From Cepaea nemoralis (lineage: Eukaryota > Mollusca > Gastropoda > Stylommatophora > Helicidae): a stretch of DNA of 64,000 nt. This document shows, piece by piece, positions 1 through 10,810 of this stretch (its first letter is position 1; the number at the start of each line of letters is the position of its first letter). Position numbers and translations under genes: made by a program. Where the stretch lies: NCBI GenBank assembly GCA_014155875.1, contig JACEFZ010017449.1, forward strand, positions 782,501 to 846,500, in the 5' to 3' direction. The notes under the pieces are model-generated. The model was not told the origin of the DNA, did no database searches, and saw only the letters and a program-made list of their open reading frames with translations.

Positions 1-54
<54 letters not shown>

Positions 55-574
55 CAGCAGCAGCAGTAGTAGTAGTAGCAGCAGCAGTAGTAGTAGTAGC
101 AGCAGCAGTAGTAGTAGTAGTAGTAGCAGCAGCAGCAGTAGTAGTAGTAGCAGCAGCGGTAGTAGTAGTAGTAGTAGTAGCAGCAGCGGTAGTAGTAGTA
201 GTAGTAGTAGCAGCAGCGGTAGTAGTAGTAGTAGTAGTAGTAGCAGCAGCAGCGGTAGTAGTAGTAGTAGCAGCAGCGGTAGTAGTAGTAGTAGCAGCGG
301 TAGTAGTAGTAGTAGTAGTTGTAGCAGCGGTAGTAGTAGTAGTAGTAGCAGCAGCGGTAGTAGTAGTAGTAGTAGCAGCAGCGGTAGTAGTAGTAGTAGT
401 AGCAGCAGCGGTAGTAGTAGTAGTAGTAGCAGCAGCGGTAGTAGTAGTAGTAGTAGCAGCAGCGGTAGTAGTAGTAGTAGTAGCAGCAGCGGTAGTAGTA
501 GTAGTAGTAGCAGCAGCGGTAGTAGTAGTAGTAGTAGCAGCAGCGGTAGTAGTAGTAGCACTAGGAGCAGTAGA
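1..574. repeat. (AGT)n/(AGC)n trinucleotide array
   Basis: Runs of AGT interspersed with AGC and GGT blocks fill the start of the window. From about 150 to 545 there is a higher-order pattern in which a GGT is followed by 4-6 AGT and 2-3 AGC. It probably continues upstream of the window. No coding role is supported, because the reading is a homopolymeric low-complexity peptide. Confidence 0.97.
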
Positions 575-999
575 AAATAGTGTAAATAAGACACCGAGTG
601 TAGAAATGAACGTTCTTTTCTTCTGCCCCTTCACTCCACTGCAGCACAGACCCGTGGCCAGTTCACGCAGTTTCTCTTGCTGTTGCCACCTCCTGTAACT
701 CCCTATATGTCTGCCCATATTATTCATCATGTCTTAAATTCTCTTGCCCTTGTATTTTCAGATCTTCTATTTGCTTATTTCTGTATATTCCAGAAGATGC
801 ACTTTCTAGATACACTACGTTCAGGTCTTTCCCATTGTGTGTCCTGTCCAGTGCTAGCGTTTTCCCCTACCCTCTTGATTCTTTGACATCTGTCTAGTCC
901 TCTCCGTAAGCTTTACAATAGTGATTCTGTCTCACCACTTCAGTCCTTCAATTCTGCTCATGCGTCGGTTCATGTGTTTAGTTTACTAGTAATTAACAG
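575..999. other. Unassigned single-copy-like sequence
   Basis: Mixed-composition sequence with only a short open frame (677-886, +) that has no recognisable domain. I see no repeat or gene here. The last 10 bases (990-999) are the left target-site duplication of the adjoining SINE. Confidence 0.4.
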
Positions 1000-1198
1000 G
1001 CCGGCCTAGTGGCTAAGAGCTTGCGGACGCGGTTCGTGAGCCCGCTTGCCCGCGTCCGAAACACTCATGCGACCGATTTGGCAGTAGACCGCGTCGCACT
1101 AAGTCTTAACGTGTTGGTATGGGAGCCGGTCGATCAGAAAGCAATGACAACAGCAGTAGAATGCTGGTGTTGACAGCGATGTCCTGTAAATAGGATAT
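1000..1198 (+). mobile_element. SINE A copy with 10-bp target-site duplications
   Basis: A tRNA-like head carries an A-box-like stretch (TAGTGGCTAAGAG near 1008) and a degenerate B-box. It is followed by the family 3' domain (CGGTCGATCAGAAAGCAATG ... TGCTGGTGTTGAC ... GTCCTGTAAA). The copy is flanked by perfect direct repeats TAATTAACAG at 990-999 and 1199-1208, which is the signature of target-primed reverse transcription. It is internally slightly deleted relative to other copies. This copy defines the element's ends best. Confidence 0.85.
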
Positions 1199-1208
1199 TA
1201 ATTAACAG

Positions 1209-1633
1209 ATTCAGTGCCAAAAACAAAAAGTAGATTTGGACCAAACAAATGGATGGATGAAAACGGGAAGTATTACAGTTACGACTTAAATGTTGTTAAT
1301 ATGGTTGCAGACATGTTGAGTTATATATCAGATTAAAGGGGGTTGTGTAGGGTAAACTACTGTATATAAGCCCCTGACAGATACGGGAAGGGGTTTGAGA
1401 CGATTTGTTTGAGTTCGAGGTTTACTTTCTGTAATCTTCCAAGAGTGCTGCAACAGCTCCCCTCGCCCGTCGTATTATTATTTTTAAAATATTCCTCCGC
1501 GTGTGTTCTGCGCGAATAAATGAATGTTTGTAGTTTATTTTTAGTCGTTATCCTCGTCTCTGACACATTTAACAGTACCGATTTAACTATAGTAGCACGA
1601 GTAAATTTAATGTTATTAAATGATTCATTGTCA
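1209..1633. other. Unassigned AT-rich sequence
   Basis: No recognisable gene. An antisense frame at 1357-1638 has no conserved features. Confidence 0.35.
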
Positions 1634-1860
1634 AACAAAAACTAGGTTTATACCAAACACGAAACACAATCAAACGAACAAGTATTAAAATGTAAATGTT
1701 CGTTCACTGAGCATTGAACATGAGGCAGATCCTGCTAAATAAAAATAAATAACACAATACCCGTTGTATGGCGATATATCGTTCTTCTGTCTAAATGGAA
1801 GGTCACATTTGGCGATATATTATCCTTCGGCTGCGAATCAGTTAATGTAAGTAACAGTTA
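1634..1860 (+). repeat. Dispersed repeat H, copy 1
   Basis: Shares its layout with three other places in the window (18762-19150, 39455-39631 and, inverted, 30148-30320). The order is an ACACAATCAAAYGAACAAGT-like block, then GCGATATATCG, then a GGAGGTCACATTYGGCGATA block, then TATTATCCTTC. No coding capacity is seen. The class is unknown; it may be a non-autonomous DNA element or a LINE/SINE remnant. Confidence 0.65.
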
Positions 1861-2539
1861 TTTTAGCAAAAGTATTACAAGTTAACATTGGCAAAAATAA
1901 TATTCATAGCAGTTATTTTAGCGGAAGCAATGTTTGAAAGCAATTCTTCTTTCGTTGGCTTGACATTTGTCTATATCTGCAATGTTGTTTCTTGTATGAA
2001 TTGCAACGTCTTTTTTAGTTCTCAGTAGTTCATAGAGTTCAACTTCCACTGTTGTTTCTCTAGGCTAGAAGGTTTGCCTAGATATGTTGCATTTTGCTCA
2101 GTTTGAGTATGTGATCTTCTGTCTGCAGCACCAATCCACATGTGTAATAAAACTCATGTCTATTAATGAAAAATCTAAAGCGATTTTGACATTATTGTTG
2201 TGATTTTATATTTGAAAACATCTTATCACCGAGTAAGATACCTGAGCTTGATGTATATTAATTGTCACGTCAGTTCTGTGTTTAAATGTTGTAATTCATG
2301 AACGCAGCAGAAGAAGAAGAACTGTTGTAATTCATTTTAAAATGATGTATGCCCTTGTTAAAAGTAGAGTGTCAAGGTGCCATGACTTCTTACATTGTAG
2401 ATATTTCTTTGCTTAGTGAAGTGTTAGTTTTGTATGCTTGTTGAATCACAAGTTACAATTCAGAATGTCAATAGTCAACCAGAAACAATAGGTTTGAATG
2501 TACAGTAGCAGTCTGCGGACCGTCTTGCATTATTTTTTT
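1861..2539. other. Unassigned AT-rich sequence
   Basis: No convincing ORF, RNA or repeat is recognised. A short CATGAACGCAG + GAA run near 2298 resembles a motif at 4915-4940. Confidence 0.35.
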
Positions 2540-2682
2540 TTTCTTAAAATGGTTTGGGTGCCGGTCGTTCAGAAAGCAACGGCAAACTGCTGAACGTAAA
2601 ATTGCCAAGAAATCACGAACAGCCAAAAAATGCTGGAGTTGACTGTGACGTCCTGTAAAGGATGTGCAACTAACTTTAACTA
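2540..2682 (+). mobile_element. SINE A, 3' part only
   Basis: Contains the conserved 3' domain (GTGCCGGTCGTTCAGAAAGC, then TGCTGGAGTTGAC, then GACGTCCTGTAAAGGATGTG). The tRNA-like head is missing; the copy is preceded by a T-rich tract. Confidence 0.8.
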
Positions 2683-2852
2683 GAATGAAAGCCACTTGAA
2701 ACAAAGTAATATCAGTAGAAACCACTTTAATGGAAGTAAGGCAATATCGGATTATCAGCAAAAATACAAGTAAGCGAAGGAAATTGTTACACGCCTAAAC
2801 GCCAATTGAGCATGTGGTGCTAGATTCATGTTTGTATAGACTAATCAGCACT

Positions 2853-3321
2853 ACAAAAATTAGAATTTTAAGAGCATGCATCTTTCCCATTGCAACATAC
2901 GCCTGTGAGACCTGAACACTTACTAAACAAGCTGAACAGCGCATAAATGCCTTTGAATATAAATGTTATAGACTAGTTCTAAGAATATCTTGGGTAAAGA
3001 AAAGAACAAATGCATCCATACTTCAAGAGCTGAATATTGAAGAAGGTTTGCTATTAAAGACGATAAAATAAAGAAAATTGAAATATTTTGGTCACTTGAA
3101 ACGTCACGAAAGTTTTGAGAGAACAATAATGGAGGGGTATATGCCTGGGTAGAGAAGAAGAGGAAGGCCAAAGAGAAGATTGGTGCAGGATGTGGCGGAT
3201 GATCTCCAGATGGGGACATCTTGCTTATGATCGAGAGGTTTTCCGGAAGGTTGTTATGGGAGCGACGTTCTGCAAAGGACATGCTAATGAATGAATGAAT
3301 GAATGAATGAATGAATGAATG
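2853..3321 (+). mobile_element. RTE-type LINE, 3' end copy
   Basis: The reading frame is decayed but gives the RTE C-terminal motifs: an ILRACIFPIATYACET-like stretch, KYFGHLKRHES, and RGRPKRR. It ends in a (GAAT)n/(ATGA)n tail at about 3283-3321, typical of RTE elements. Near-identical 10-mers flank it (AATCAGCACT at 2843-2852, ATTCAGCACT at 3322-3331, 9/10 match) and are probably target-site duplications. It is a 5'-truncated dead copy of the family also present at 7177, 16612 and 29429. Confidence 0.85.
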
Positions 3322-3394
3322 ATTCAGCACTGAGTGCGTGGTGTGGTAAGTGTAACGCCGGCCGTTTTTGCTTGTGTTGATTTTAGGCTGGGTC

Positions 3395-3515
3395 TACCTG
3401 GGAGCCGAAATCATTGTTACAAATTCGAATTCGACCCAATGCGGATGGAACCTATGACCAGCATGCCGGCAGGCGAGCGTCTGTCTAGTCACTGCACTAT
3501 CGTATCTGACTCCCA
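3395..3515 (-). mobile_element. SINE F-like tRNA head (antisense)
   Basis: Read on the minus strand, it has a GACGCTCGCCTG anticodon-arm-like stretch and a B-box-like GGTTCCATCC. Both align in order with the better copy at 10811. No separate tail is recognised. Confidence 0.5.
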
Positions 3516-3799
3516 AAAACATAAGTGGCACTAGTTATAGCAATAGCAACAAAAATATCAATTATCCACAACAAATCATGTTAATGCATATTTTACAGTG
3601 CAGACCTGATAAGACGATCTCACCTGGAACCAAAGAAATAGTTCTTCTTAGCAGAAATTCGTCTTATAAGAGTTCAAGCATACAACAATGCATTTACAAC
3701 TTACAATAAATATTGTTCTTCACAACATAAATTCGCCACATCCGAGATCGCGTTAAACGGTTTGCACTGTATATTACTAGTGCTACCAGAAGGGGCTGT

Positions 3800-3900
3800 A
3801 TTATACAATGGCTACACACTTGTCTGTCCACCCGGTTGTAATATGTTCAAATCCCCAATGAAACGATGATTTTTGTTTTCAAATTGACAAGGGTACTCTG
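3800..3900 (+). mobile_element. SINE F-like tRNA head
   Basis: A-box-like TGGCTACACACTTG is followed about 45 nt later by B-box GTTCAAATCCC. An ATGATTTTTG-type linker follows, as in the copy at 10811. Confidence 0.5.
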
Positions 3901-3939
3901 GTCTATACAACAGTACCACCCAAACATGGCAACCGCCGA

Positions 3940-4105
3940 ATCTTCTGGAAAGTAAAAGTGCCCCTCTTGATATTGACCACACCACCCGTCTAGATTGGTT
4001 TATACAAACATGGCGTGAGCACCATATATCTAATATGTCTCACGTGTAAAGTGGCCCTAAACTAGGTCACGTTTTAACCAATGCCAACAGCATAAGACTT
4101 TCGGC
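3940..4105 (+). repeat. Dispersed repeat J, copy 1
   Basis: Shares GATATTGACCACACCAC and several following blocks, including 'GGTYTATACAAA' and a CTAG(G)TCACG-like end, with 50225-50360. Function and class are unknown. Confidence 0.55.
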
Positions 4106-4457
4106 GATAACTTGCCGAGTGAAGAGAGTGGGGCACCTCAGATAGTATTGACCCTGTTATAGCAATGCGTGTTAAATATTCTGTAAAACATTGCTGAAGT
4201 TTTATGGGTTCTTTATTTTGTTAACTTACATTTTTTTTCTTTGTATGCACTACATATTTGAATTATTTTCATTATTGTCTACATCATGGCCATTATGATT
4301 TTCATGTTTGTGATATCCATCGTGGTCTTCATCAAAGCAGTTATAGTAATATAAATAATAATAATAATAATAATAATAATAAGTATTATTATTATTAACT
4401 TCGCACGAGATAGTAAATGTTTAGAAGACCCCAACCTTTTTGTTTGCATAATATGCA

Positions 4458-4521
<64 letters not shown>

Positions 4522-4627
4522 TAGTAATACCCGGGAAGGCTAACCCGGTCAACAAACACCCGCAGCTAGTCCGAACCGAAAGCTCGCTGAGTGGATGTCG
4601 ATTGCAGACTGACCGTTCCTGGTTTGT
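4106..4627. repeat. AT-rich sequence with (AAT)n and (ATT)n microsatellites
   Basis: An (AAT)n run at 4351-4382 is followed at once by (ATT)n to 4397, so the two can pair as a hairpin. A longer (AAT)n runs at 4458-4523. No gene is seen. Confidence 0.8.
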
Positions 4628-4645
4628 GGGGGGGGGGGGGGGGGG
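4628..4645. repeat. Poly-G run
   Basis: About 18 consecutive G. Three other long G runs occur in the window (9681-9699, 28802-28822 as an interrupted G tract, and about 40993-41015). Confidence 0.9.
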
Positions 4646-5016
4646 AGCGGAAAGTAGCGAACGAAATGATACGGAAGTGAGGAAGTGAAGCAGCCATGTG
4701 CAGGACCTGACGATTCCTAAAGTGAGCCCAGTACCAGAACGTCATGTCTCGGCTCTGCAATTATGGAAGCCTCCTTGGATGACGGGGGATGCCCATGCCC
4801 TTCCCATTCCCTGCACCTGCCTTCCCTTTCGGGCTGACCGTGATGTCTTTGGCCGCTCTAAATTGGCCAGCTGGGATGTGGACAACACCACAACAGTGAG
4901 AGAGAAACCACTCCGGATGAACGCAGAAGAAGAAGAAGATCTGGTAATAATGTCTGTCAGTAATATTTGTATATAAGTATATACGTGTCGGATAGAGTGG
5001 GCTAGTATTTAAGCCT
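4646..5016. other. Unassigned; possible LINE 3' remnant
   Basis: The + frame near 4820-4960 ends in a GAA-rich run after a CGGATGAACGCAG motif, in a style like LINE C-termini elsewhere here. No diagnostic domain is visible. Confidence 0.25.
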
Positions 5017-5275
5017 TTTTTTTTAAAAGTTGCACATCCCTTACAGGACGTTGCAGTCAAGACCAGCATTTTTCAGCTGTTGTTGATGTTCTTGACAAGA
5101 TTACGCTAGGTAGTATGCCATTGCTTTCTGAGCGACCTGCTCACATACCCCGTAAGTAACCAACGCGACGCGATCCGTTGCCAAATATCGAGCAACTGTG
5201 TTCCTCACGTGGATATATGGGATTACGGAGAAAGTCGTTAATCCCTTCGTCAGTAAGACCGGCCTTTGGGTACTT
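5017..5275 (-). mobile_element. SINE A, near full length (antisense)
   Basis: On the minus strand it has a tRNA-derived head, a GAACACAG-type junction, then GTCGCTCAGAAAGCAATGGC, a hairpin-forming domain with CAGCAGCTGAAAAATGCTGG-like sequence, and an A-rich 3' end (T-run at 5017-5026). It belongs to the subfamily whose head reads CCGTAATCCCRTATA. Confidence 0.82.
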
Positions 5276-5479
5276 CAATAACAGCATATGAGGGATGCAT
5301 TTTTTTTTTTGCGTATGCCAGTGGGGCTGACACACCGGAAGCTTCCCGCTTCATCAGTTGCTTGGCATATGCTGGAAAGCGGCCATGTGATTGATAGATA
5401 CAGTTCCTTTCGCGTGTTGTTTAGGGGGGTGTAGAACAGCCAAAGCTATGGCACCGTTTCATAAGATGTATAGTGTTCT

Positions 5480-5905
5480 CTGCGCTTTCTCATTGGCAAT
5501 CGAGATGCGGAAACGAGTTCGTGAGAGTTATATTCAGCCAAACCTAATATACGCAAGCAAATCATGGACAATTAGCAGGCAAGTGAGGAATTATGTAGAA
5601 GCTGCGAAGATGTGGTTTCGTTGAAGAATAACACCTTGGAGGGATCTGAGAACTGGTTACTGGCATCAGAAGCGGACAGACTCCCATTCTTTAAACACGT
5701 TATGGGAAGGAGGAAGCTGGAGTATGTCGCCACAATGGGAAAGTTGGAGGGGAAGAGAGGCTGGGGGAGACCAAGAGAAAAGATGCTGGATAGTTTTACA
5801 TCATGACATAGAGGGACATTAGTATCAGAAATGGCTGACAGTTCAGGAGACAGAAGGTTGTGGACAGATATGGTCACCAACGCCTCACGGCAAGGACTAT
5901 AAGAA
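5480..5905 (+). mobile_element. LINE-Y 3' fragment
   Basis: The + frames give YASKSWTISRQVRNYVEAA (a decayed YGSE-W-T motif), then FFKHVMGRRKLEYVATMGKL, GKRGWGRPREKMLD, and finally DRRLW-like residues, with stops and frameshifts. This is the C-terminal segment after the RT palm of a non-LTR element. Related pieces lie at 35577 (-), 39815 (-) and 54870 (-). It ends in a GAAGAAGAA tail. Confidence 0.75.
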
Positions 5906-6454
5906 GAAGAAAAATAGTGGTCGAAAGTTAAACCAGAACACAGTGGGTAACAGTGAAAACTACTGGAGATAAAGCTTCAAGTAATTATAAAAAATGAGCA
6001 GTAAAACAAAGGCGACATGAACAATGAAAGTGAATACAAAGATCGTTACGGGAAGTTTAGAAGACTGTTCACGTTGTGAAGTTTTCAATTTTTCATTCAC
6101 CGCTGTCATGTGTTTGTTAAAAGAAAAATCAATGTGTTCATACATTTTCAAAAACGCCTGTTGTAGGTTACTTTGACATTATGAAATCGAAAGGACCTTT
6201 TTCTTATTTAAAGAAAATATGAAATCGAAAGGATTTTCTTATTTAAAGAAAAAAACCAGTAACTTAACATACGAGCTTTATTTATTTTATGTTTGTCCAT
6301 TAAAAAAAAATCATATACTGTTGTTCAAACATGCATGCTTGTTGTTGCAGTGTTTTTAAAGTAAAGTATTCTTTTAGTGAAAGTAAACAAGGAAACCATA
6401 CACATGTTGTACGATATATTTGGCACATTTCGCTGCATCTCCCCAGATGCATAC
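5906..6454. other. Unassigned AT-rich sequence
   Basis: Contains a short tandem duplication near 6180-6245 (ATGAAATCGAAAGGA ... TTATTTAAAGAAA, twice). No gene is recognised. Confidence 0.4.
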
Positions 6455-6700
6455 TTTTTTTTTTTTAAGTTGCGTATCCTTTACAGGACGTTGCAGTCAA
6501 CACCAGCATTTTACTGGCGTTGTTGGGGTCTTGGCAAGTTTTACGTTCAGTAGTCTACCATTGCTTTCTGAACTACCGGCTCCCATACCATGTTCAAACC
6601 AGCGCGACACGGTCTGCTGCCAAATCGGTCACCGCTGTGTTTCGAACGCGAGTAAGCGGCATTACGAATCGCGTCCGCAACGCCATCGCCACGGAGCAGG
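6455..6700 (-). mobile_element. SINE A, near full length (antisense)
   Basis: The minus strand reads a tRNA-like head with B-box-like GCGTTCGAAACAC, the linker GCAGCAGACCG, and the 3' domain with GAAAGCAATGG, ending in an A-run (T12 at 6455-6467). Confidence 0.85.
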
Positions 6701-7091
6701 TGCATACTGCAGTTATATATCATCTGAATATTAATAAATGCATTATACTCCGGCTAAAACTTTTCAAATACACAGCCACAGGTAGTCTTAGAATACCAAG
6801 CATTTTTTATACCCTCTGTAATTTCAAATTTAAAACGAACATAAAACTGGTCTAACAGCCTAATTGCTATCGCCTCACTGTATGTGAGCAGTCGTTTATT
6901 GTTTGTTGAATAGAGTATACGGCACGCCGTTTCTGTGATCACGTTATGGTGTCTGTTATCACGCCAGATGTGCCGTTTTGCTTAATCACTGTCTTCAGTC
7001 AATCACAAAATACCGTTCCCTACTTCTCATCTGTCTAATGTTGTTGGCCGGTAATATAACTTTTTTGTGTACTGTGTAAGGTACTGTTATG
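6701..7091. other. Unassigned AT-rich sequence
   Basis: No feature is recognised; open frames here are short and lack motifs. Confidence 0.35.
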
Positions 7092-7176
7092 TTAGTTGCA
7101 TATCCTTTTACAGGACATCGCAGTCACCCTAGCAATGCCTTTTTTTTTTTTTTTTGCTGTTTGTAATCTCTTGGCA
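7092..7176 (-). mobile_element. SINE A, 3' half of an interrupted copy
   Basis: The antisense SINE A 3' domain (TTGCATATCC ... TTACAGGACATCGCAGTCA) contains a T-run and stops at AATCTCTTGGCA (7165-7176). The rest of the same SINE resumes at 9295 after a LINE insertion. Confidence 0.85.
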
Positions 7177-9282
7177 GTATTACCAAACATCAGATAGATT
7201 ATATTTTAATACAAAGAAGATGGGGATCAAGCATAACATCTGCAAAAACCCTATGAAGTGCAGACTGCGATACAGATCATCAGTTATTAGAAGCAGATCT
7301 GAAATTAAAACTCAAAATCTTACACAAGGACCAAGACCACTTCGTTTTGATCTCACAAAAATACCAGATGCATACACTGTAGAAGTGAGGAATCGTTTTT
7401 GGGTCTTGATGTCTGTACAAGAGGAAATTAATCTTGATGAACTGGCAGTACAAGCTAGAGATATCTTGATAACAGCAGTCAAAGATTTAATTCCGACCAG
7501 GACTAAGCAACATAGGCCATAGATTACATCAGACACGTTAGAATTAACAAAACAACGAAGGGAACTGAAACATAAAGGAGGTGAATCCGATAACAGAAGG
7601 ATGAAGTATAAATCTTTAACTCGTGAAATAAGAAAGAACACAAGAAAAGACTAAAATCAATATATACAAGATTGCTGTACCAGAATAGAGAAATATCATA
7701 AAACTGGAAGAGATAACGAAATGTTCAAAGAAATGAAGTTATTGGCAAGAAATGTTCAACATCAATAAAATGTTATCTGTGATAAGTCGGGAAATACCTT
7801 AACAGAATCTAGACAAATTCTAGAAAGATGGCAGGAGTACTGCAGTGGAATGTATGATGTGAGTGACAGTGCGGATATGAATGAGATACATGAGCCAATG
7901 ACAGCAGAGACAGAACCTGAACCCTCATTAGATGAAATTGCATGGGAATAAAGAAACTGAAGAATGGTGAATCACAAGGATGTGATGGGATACCAGATGA
8001 ACTAATTAAAGCAGGAGGGGAAGAAAGCATACACATATATCACGCATTATGTAAAAAGATATGGAAATATGGTATATGGTCAAAAGATTGGAAGAGAACT
8101 ATCTTCATTCCAATACCAAAATAGGGCAATCTGAATTTTTAATTCAATTTAATAATAGAGACGTGCAGAGAATTCAATGTAAACCTATTCTCATGTGTTG
8201 TGGATTATTCAAAGGAATTTGACTGTGTACAACGTTAGAAACTTTGGGAAATCATGAGGAATATGTGCTTTCCATCACATGTAGTACAACTCATAAAAAT
8301 GCTCTATCTAGACCAACAAGCAGCAGTTAGAATAGATGGCGAGACATCAGATTGGTATAACATCAAGCAAGCTGTGTGCTGTTATCCTAGTTGTTTTACC
8401 TGTACGCTGAAAATATAATGAGACATGTCAGAGATGACGTAACCAGGGAGCAATACGATACCCTAAATATCGGTGGTCATGAAATACCAGAGATTCGATA
8501 CGCTGATGATACAATATTGCTATCCACATCATGGAATGGTATAGTAAACTTAATACCACAACCTAAAGAAATAATGAACATCACAACTTATATCTTTACA
8601 TAGCAAAAACAAAGATAATGCATACAGATAAAACTACTATGGAGAAAGAAATATATGTTAATGAAGAAAGGTTGGAGGTGGTGGAAAATTTTGAATATCT
8701 TGGGTCATTGATTACCAACAATGGTGGCACAATGAAAGAAATTAAACGACGACTATAAATTGCTATTCAGAGACTAAAAAAGCTGAATAAATTATGGAGT
8801 GGGACAGATAAAACTACAAAAATTAGAATTTTAAGAGCATGCATCTTTCCCATTGCTACATACGCCTGTGAGACTTGAACACTTACAAAACAAGCTGAAC
8901 AGCGAATAAATAAATGCCTTTCAATACAAATGTTATAGACGGGTTCTAAGAATATCTTGGGTAAAGGAAAGAACAAATGCATCCATACTTTAAGAGCTAA
9001 ATATTAACGAGGGATGGCTATTAAAGATGATAAAACAAAGAAAATTTAAATATTTTGGTCACTTGAAACGTCATGAAAGTTTGGAGAGAACAATAATGAA
9101 GGGGTATATGCCTGGGAAGAGAGGAAGAGGAAGGCCAAAGAGATGATGGGTGCAGGATGTGGCGGATGATCTCCAGATGGGTGTATCGGACGCGGGACAT
9201 CTTGCTTGTGATCGTGAAGTTTTCCAGAAGGTTGTTATGGGAGCGAGGTTCTGCAAAGGACATGCTACTGAATGAATGAATG
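7177..9282 (+). mobile_element. RTE (BovB-like) LINE nested in a SINE
   Basis: A 5'-truncated, inactivated element. In order it shows the endonuclease-RT linker (PLRFDLTKIPDAYTVEVRNR, 7340-7400), the RT N-terminal region (NGESQGCDGIPDELIKAGGE, 7965-8020), a thumb/palm stretch around DYSKEFDCVQ, the catalytic YADD (YADDTILLS, about 8500-8525), a VVENFEYLGS stretch near 8680, then KYFGHLKRHE-type and RGRPKR C-terminal motifs. The tail is (TGAA)n. Stops and frameshifts break the frame repeatedly. Direct repeats AATCTCTTGGCA (7165-7176 and 9283-9294) flank it exactly. RTE placement rests on the RFDL linker motif, the short 3' UTR and the microsatellite tail. Confidence 0.92.
8391..8603 (+). pseudogene. 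Reverse transcriptase palm fragment (RTE)
   Basis: An open stretch of about 70 codons inside the 7177-9282 LINE. It encodes the region around the catalytic YADD aspartates (ending EIPEIRYADDTILLSTSW). It would have copied element RNA at the chromosomal nick. The frame is closed on both sides by stops and indels, so no functional enzyme can be made from this copy. Confidence 0.85.
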
Positions 9283-9452
9283 AATCTCTTGGCAAGTTTA
9301 CGTTCAATAGTTTACCATTGCTTTCTGAACGACCGATACCCATACCCATTGCAAGGCGAGCTGCTGCCAAATCGCCCACAGCTGTGTTTCGAATCCGGTA
9401 TGCATGATTACTAACTGCGTCCGGAGCACCTTCGCCACGGAGCCGCCGTGTA
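9283..9452 (-). mobile_element. SINE A, 5' half of an interrupted copy
   Basis: Begins with the second AATCTCTTGGCA (9283-9294) and continues the antisense SINE seamlessly: AGTTTACGTTCAATAGTTTA, CCATTGCTTTCTGAACGACC, the head with GTGTTTCGAATCCGG, and the family end CACGGAGCCG. It is the partner of 7092-7176. Confidence 0.87.
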
Positions 9453-9469
9453 AACTTCTAGTACTAGCT

Positions 9470-9625
9470 TATTGCTCTAGTTTGTGCAGAATGGTGAGGA
9501 ATGTAACTGGTACCCGTAACTCATAAAACATAAGCCAGTATTTGATGTTTAGTTCAGATCCCTTTACATGATATTGCAATAACCGCCGCATTTATTGGCT
9601 GTACGCAACTTGCACATGGAGCCTT
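9470..9625. repeat. Dispersed repeat C, copy 1 (SINE A-like end)
   Basis: Shares GGTGAGGAATGTAACTGGTA, CCGTAACTCATAAAA, CCAGTATTTGATGTTT, CATTTACATGA-type and CGCAACATTTATTG-type blocks with 46398-46600. The distal half resembles a diverged antisense SINE A 3' domain. Confidence 0.6.
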
Positions 9626-9680
9626 CTTTTGTCGCCCTTATATGATATGAGAGGGCTTTTATCTCACTGGCCAAGAGATC

Positions 9681-9699
9681 GGGGGGGGGGGGGGGGGGG
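9681..9699. repeat. Poly-G run
   Basis: 19 consecutive G residues. Confidence 0.95.
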
Positions 9700-9808
9700 C
9701 GTGTAGTATCACATGCATATGATCCGTGCACAAAACAATTAACCATGTTCTGTGGACGAGCCTTGTACCTTATGATCCAATGACCTGTGTCACTGCTCCA
9801 CACGGATA

Positions 9809-10155
9809 GTCTTTTAGTTCTCTTCTGAATATAGTATCAACTCTAATGGTACAATAGTTTTCTTTTGAATACAGTATCAACTCTAATGGTCCAAAAGTTC
9901 TCCCAACAATACAACAACTCAGCTAATATTATGATAGTTCTCTTCTGAATACAGTATCAGCTCTAATGGTTCAATAGTTCTCCTAACAATACAACTCAGC
10001 TAATATTATGATAGTTCTCTTCTGAATACAGTATCAGCTCTAATGGTTCAATAGTTCTCCTAACAATACAACTCAGCTAATATTATGATAGTTCTCTTCT
10101 GAATACAGTATCAGCTCTAATGGCTCAATAGTTCTCCTAACAATAGCTAACTGTA
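9809..10155. repeat. 77-bp tandem minisatellite
   Basis: The unit starts ATAGTTCTCTTCTGAATACA and includes CAGCTCTAATGG and TAACAATACAACTCAG. Unit starts at 9933, 10010 and 10087 give an exact 77-bp period; earlier copies are diverged and one is shortened. There are about four copies. Each unit carries two internal TAGTTCTC half-repeats. Confidence 0.9.
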
Positions 10156-10175
10156 TGAAAGTTCTCCAAACTACA

Positions 10176-10442
10176 TTTAAAAAAAAAGTTGTTGCATATA
10201 CCTTACAGGACGTAACAGTCAACCCCATCATTTTTTCTTTGGCTGTTCGTGATTCCTGGGGAAGTTTACGTTCAGTAGTTTGCCATTGCTGTCTGAACGA
10301 CCGGCTCACATACTCCCGTAAGTTACCAGCGCGTCGCGAACCGCTGCCGATTCTCGCAGCCTCTGTTTTCCCCACGTGGGTATACGGATTACGAACAATG
10401 TCGATATTCCCTTGGCCAGGGAGACCGGTTAGCCACTAAGCA
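10176..10442 (-). mobile_element. SINE A, near full length (antisense)
   Basis: Minus-strand tRNA head beginning AGTGGCTAACCGG, a linker with GAACCGCTGCC-type sequence, the 3' domain, and an A-rich end (A9 on the plus strand at about 10179). It abuts the 77-bp minisatellite. Confidence 0.8.
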
Positions 10443-10529
10443 TCAAAACTAATAGCCCAATACGCCTCTTAATACATCATGAGCACTTATATATATAGGT
10501 CTACTACTAGTGAGTTCACTTGACTGATT

Positions 10530-10615
10530 TCGTGCGAGGATTAGCTTTCCTAAATACAAGTGTCCCTCGCCATCAGGCGAACCGTACCCGTCTTTGACGT
10601 ACTTGTAATTCACGA
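10530..10615 (-). mobile_element. SINE E fragment (antisense)
   Basis: Contains the family's TGTCCCTCGCCATCAGGCGA and ACTTGTAATTCACG blocks, shared with 31670 and 46822. Confidence 0.6.
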
Positions 10616-10810
10616 AAACATACACACTCAGAACATAATAAGCTACCGTAAATAGCAATTCGTTTCAATGGGAAGGCACGCACAGCCCTTCCATTGAGAT
10701 TTCATAATCAACTACATGTCTTAATTCTTTATGTTCCCAGCAGTTATCGCGTTCCCGTACTGTCTGGGTCGTAAGGGGTTGACATATCAACTATCTCGCT
10801 GTTCAGTGAA
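10616..10810. other. Unassigned sequence
   Basis: No feature is recognised. Confidence 0.3.
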
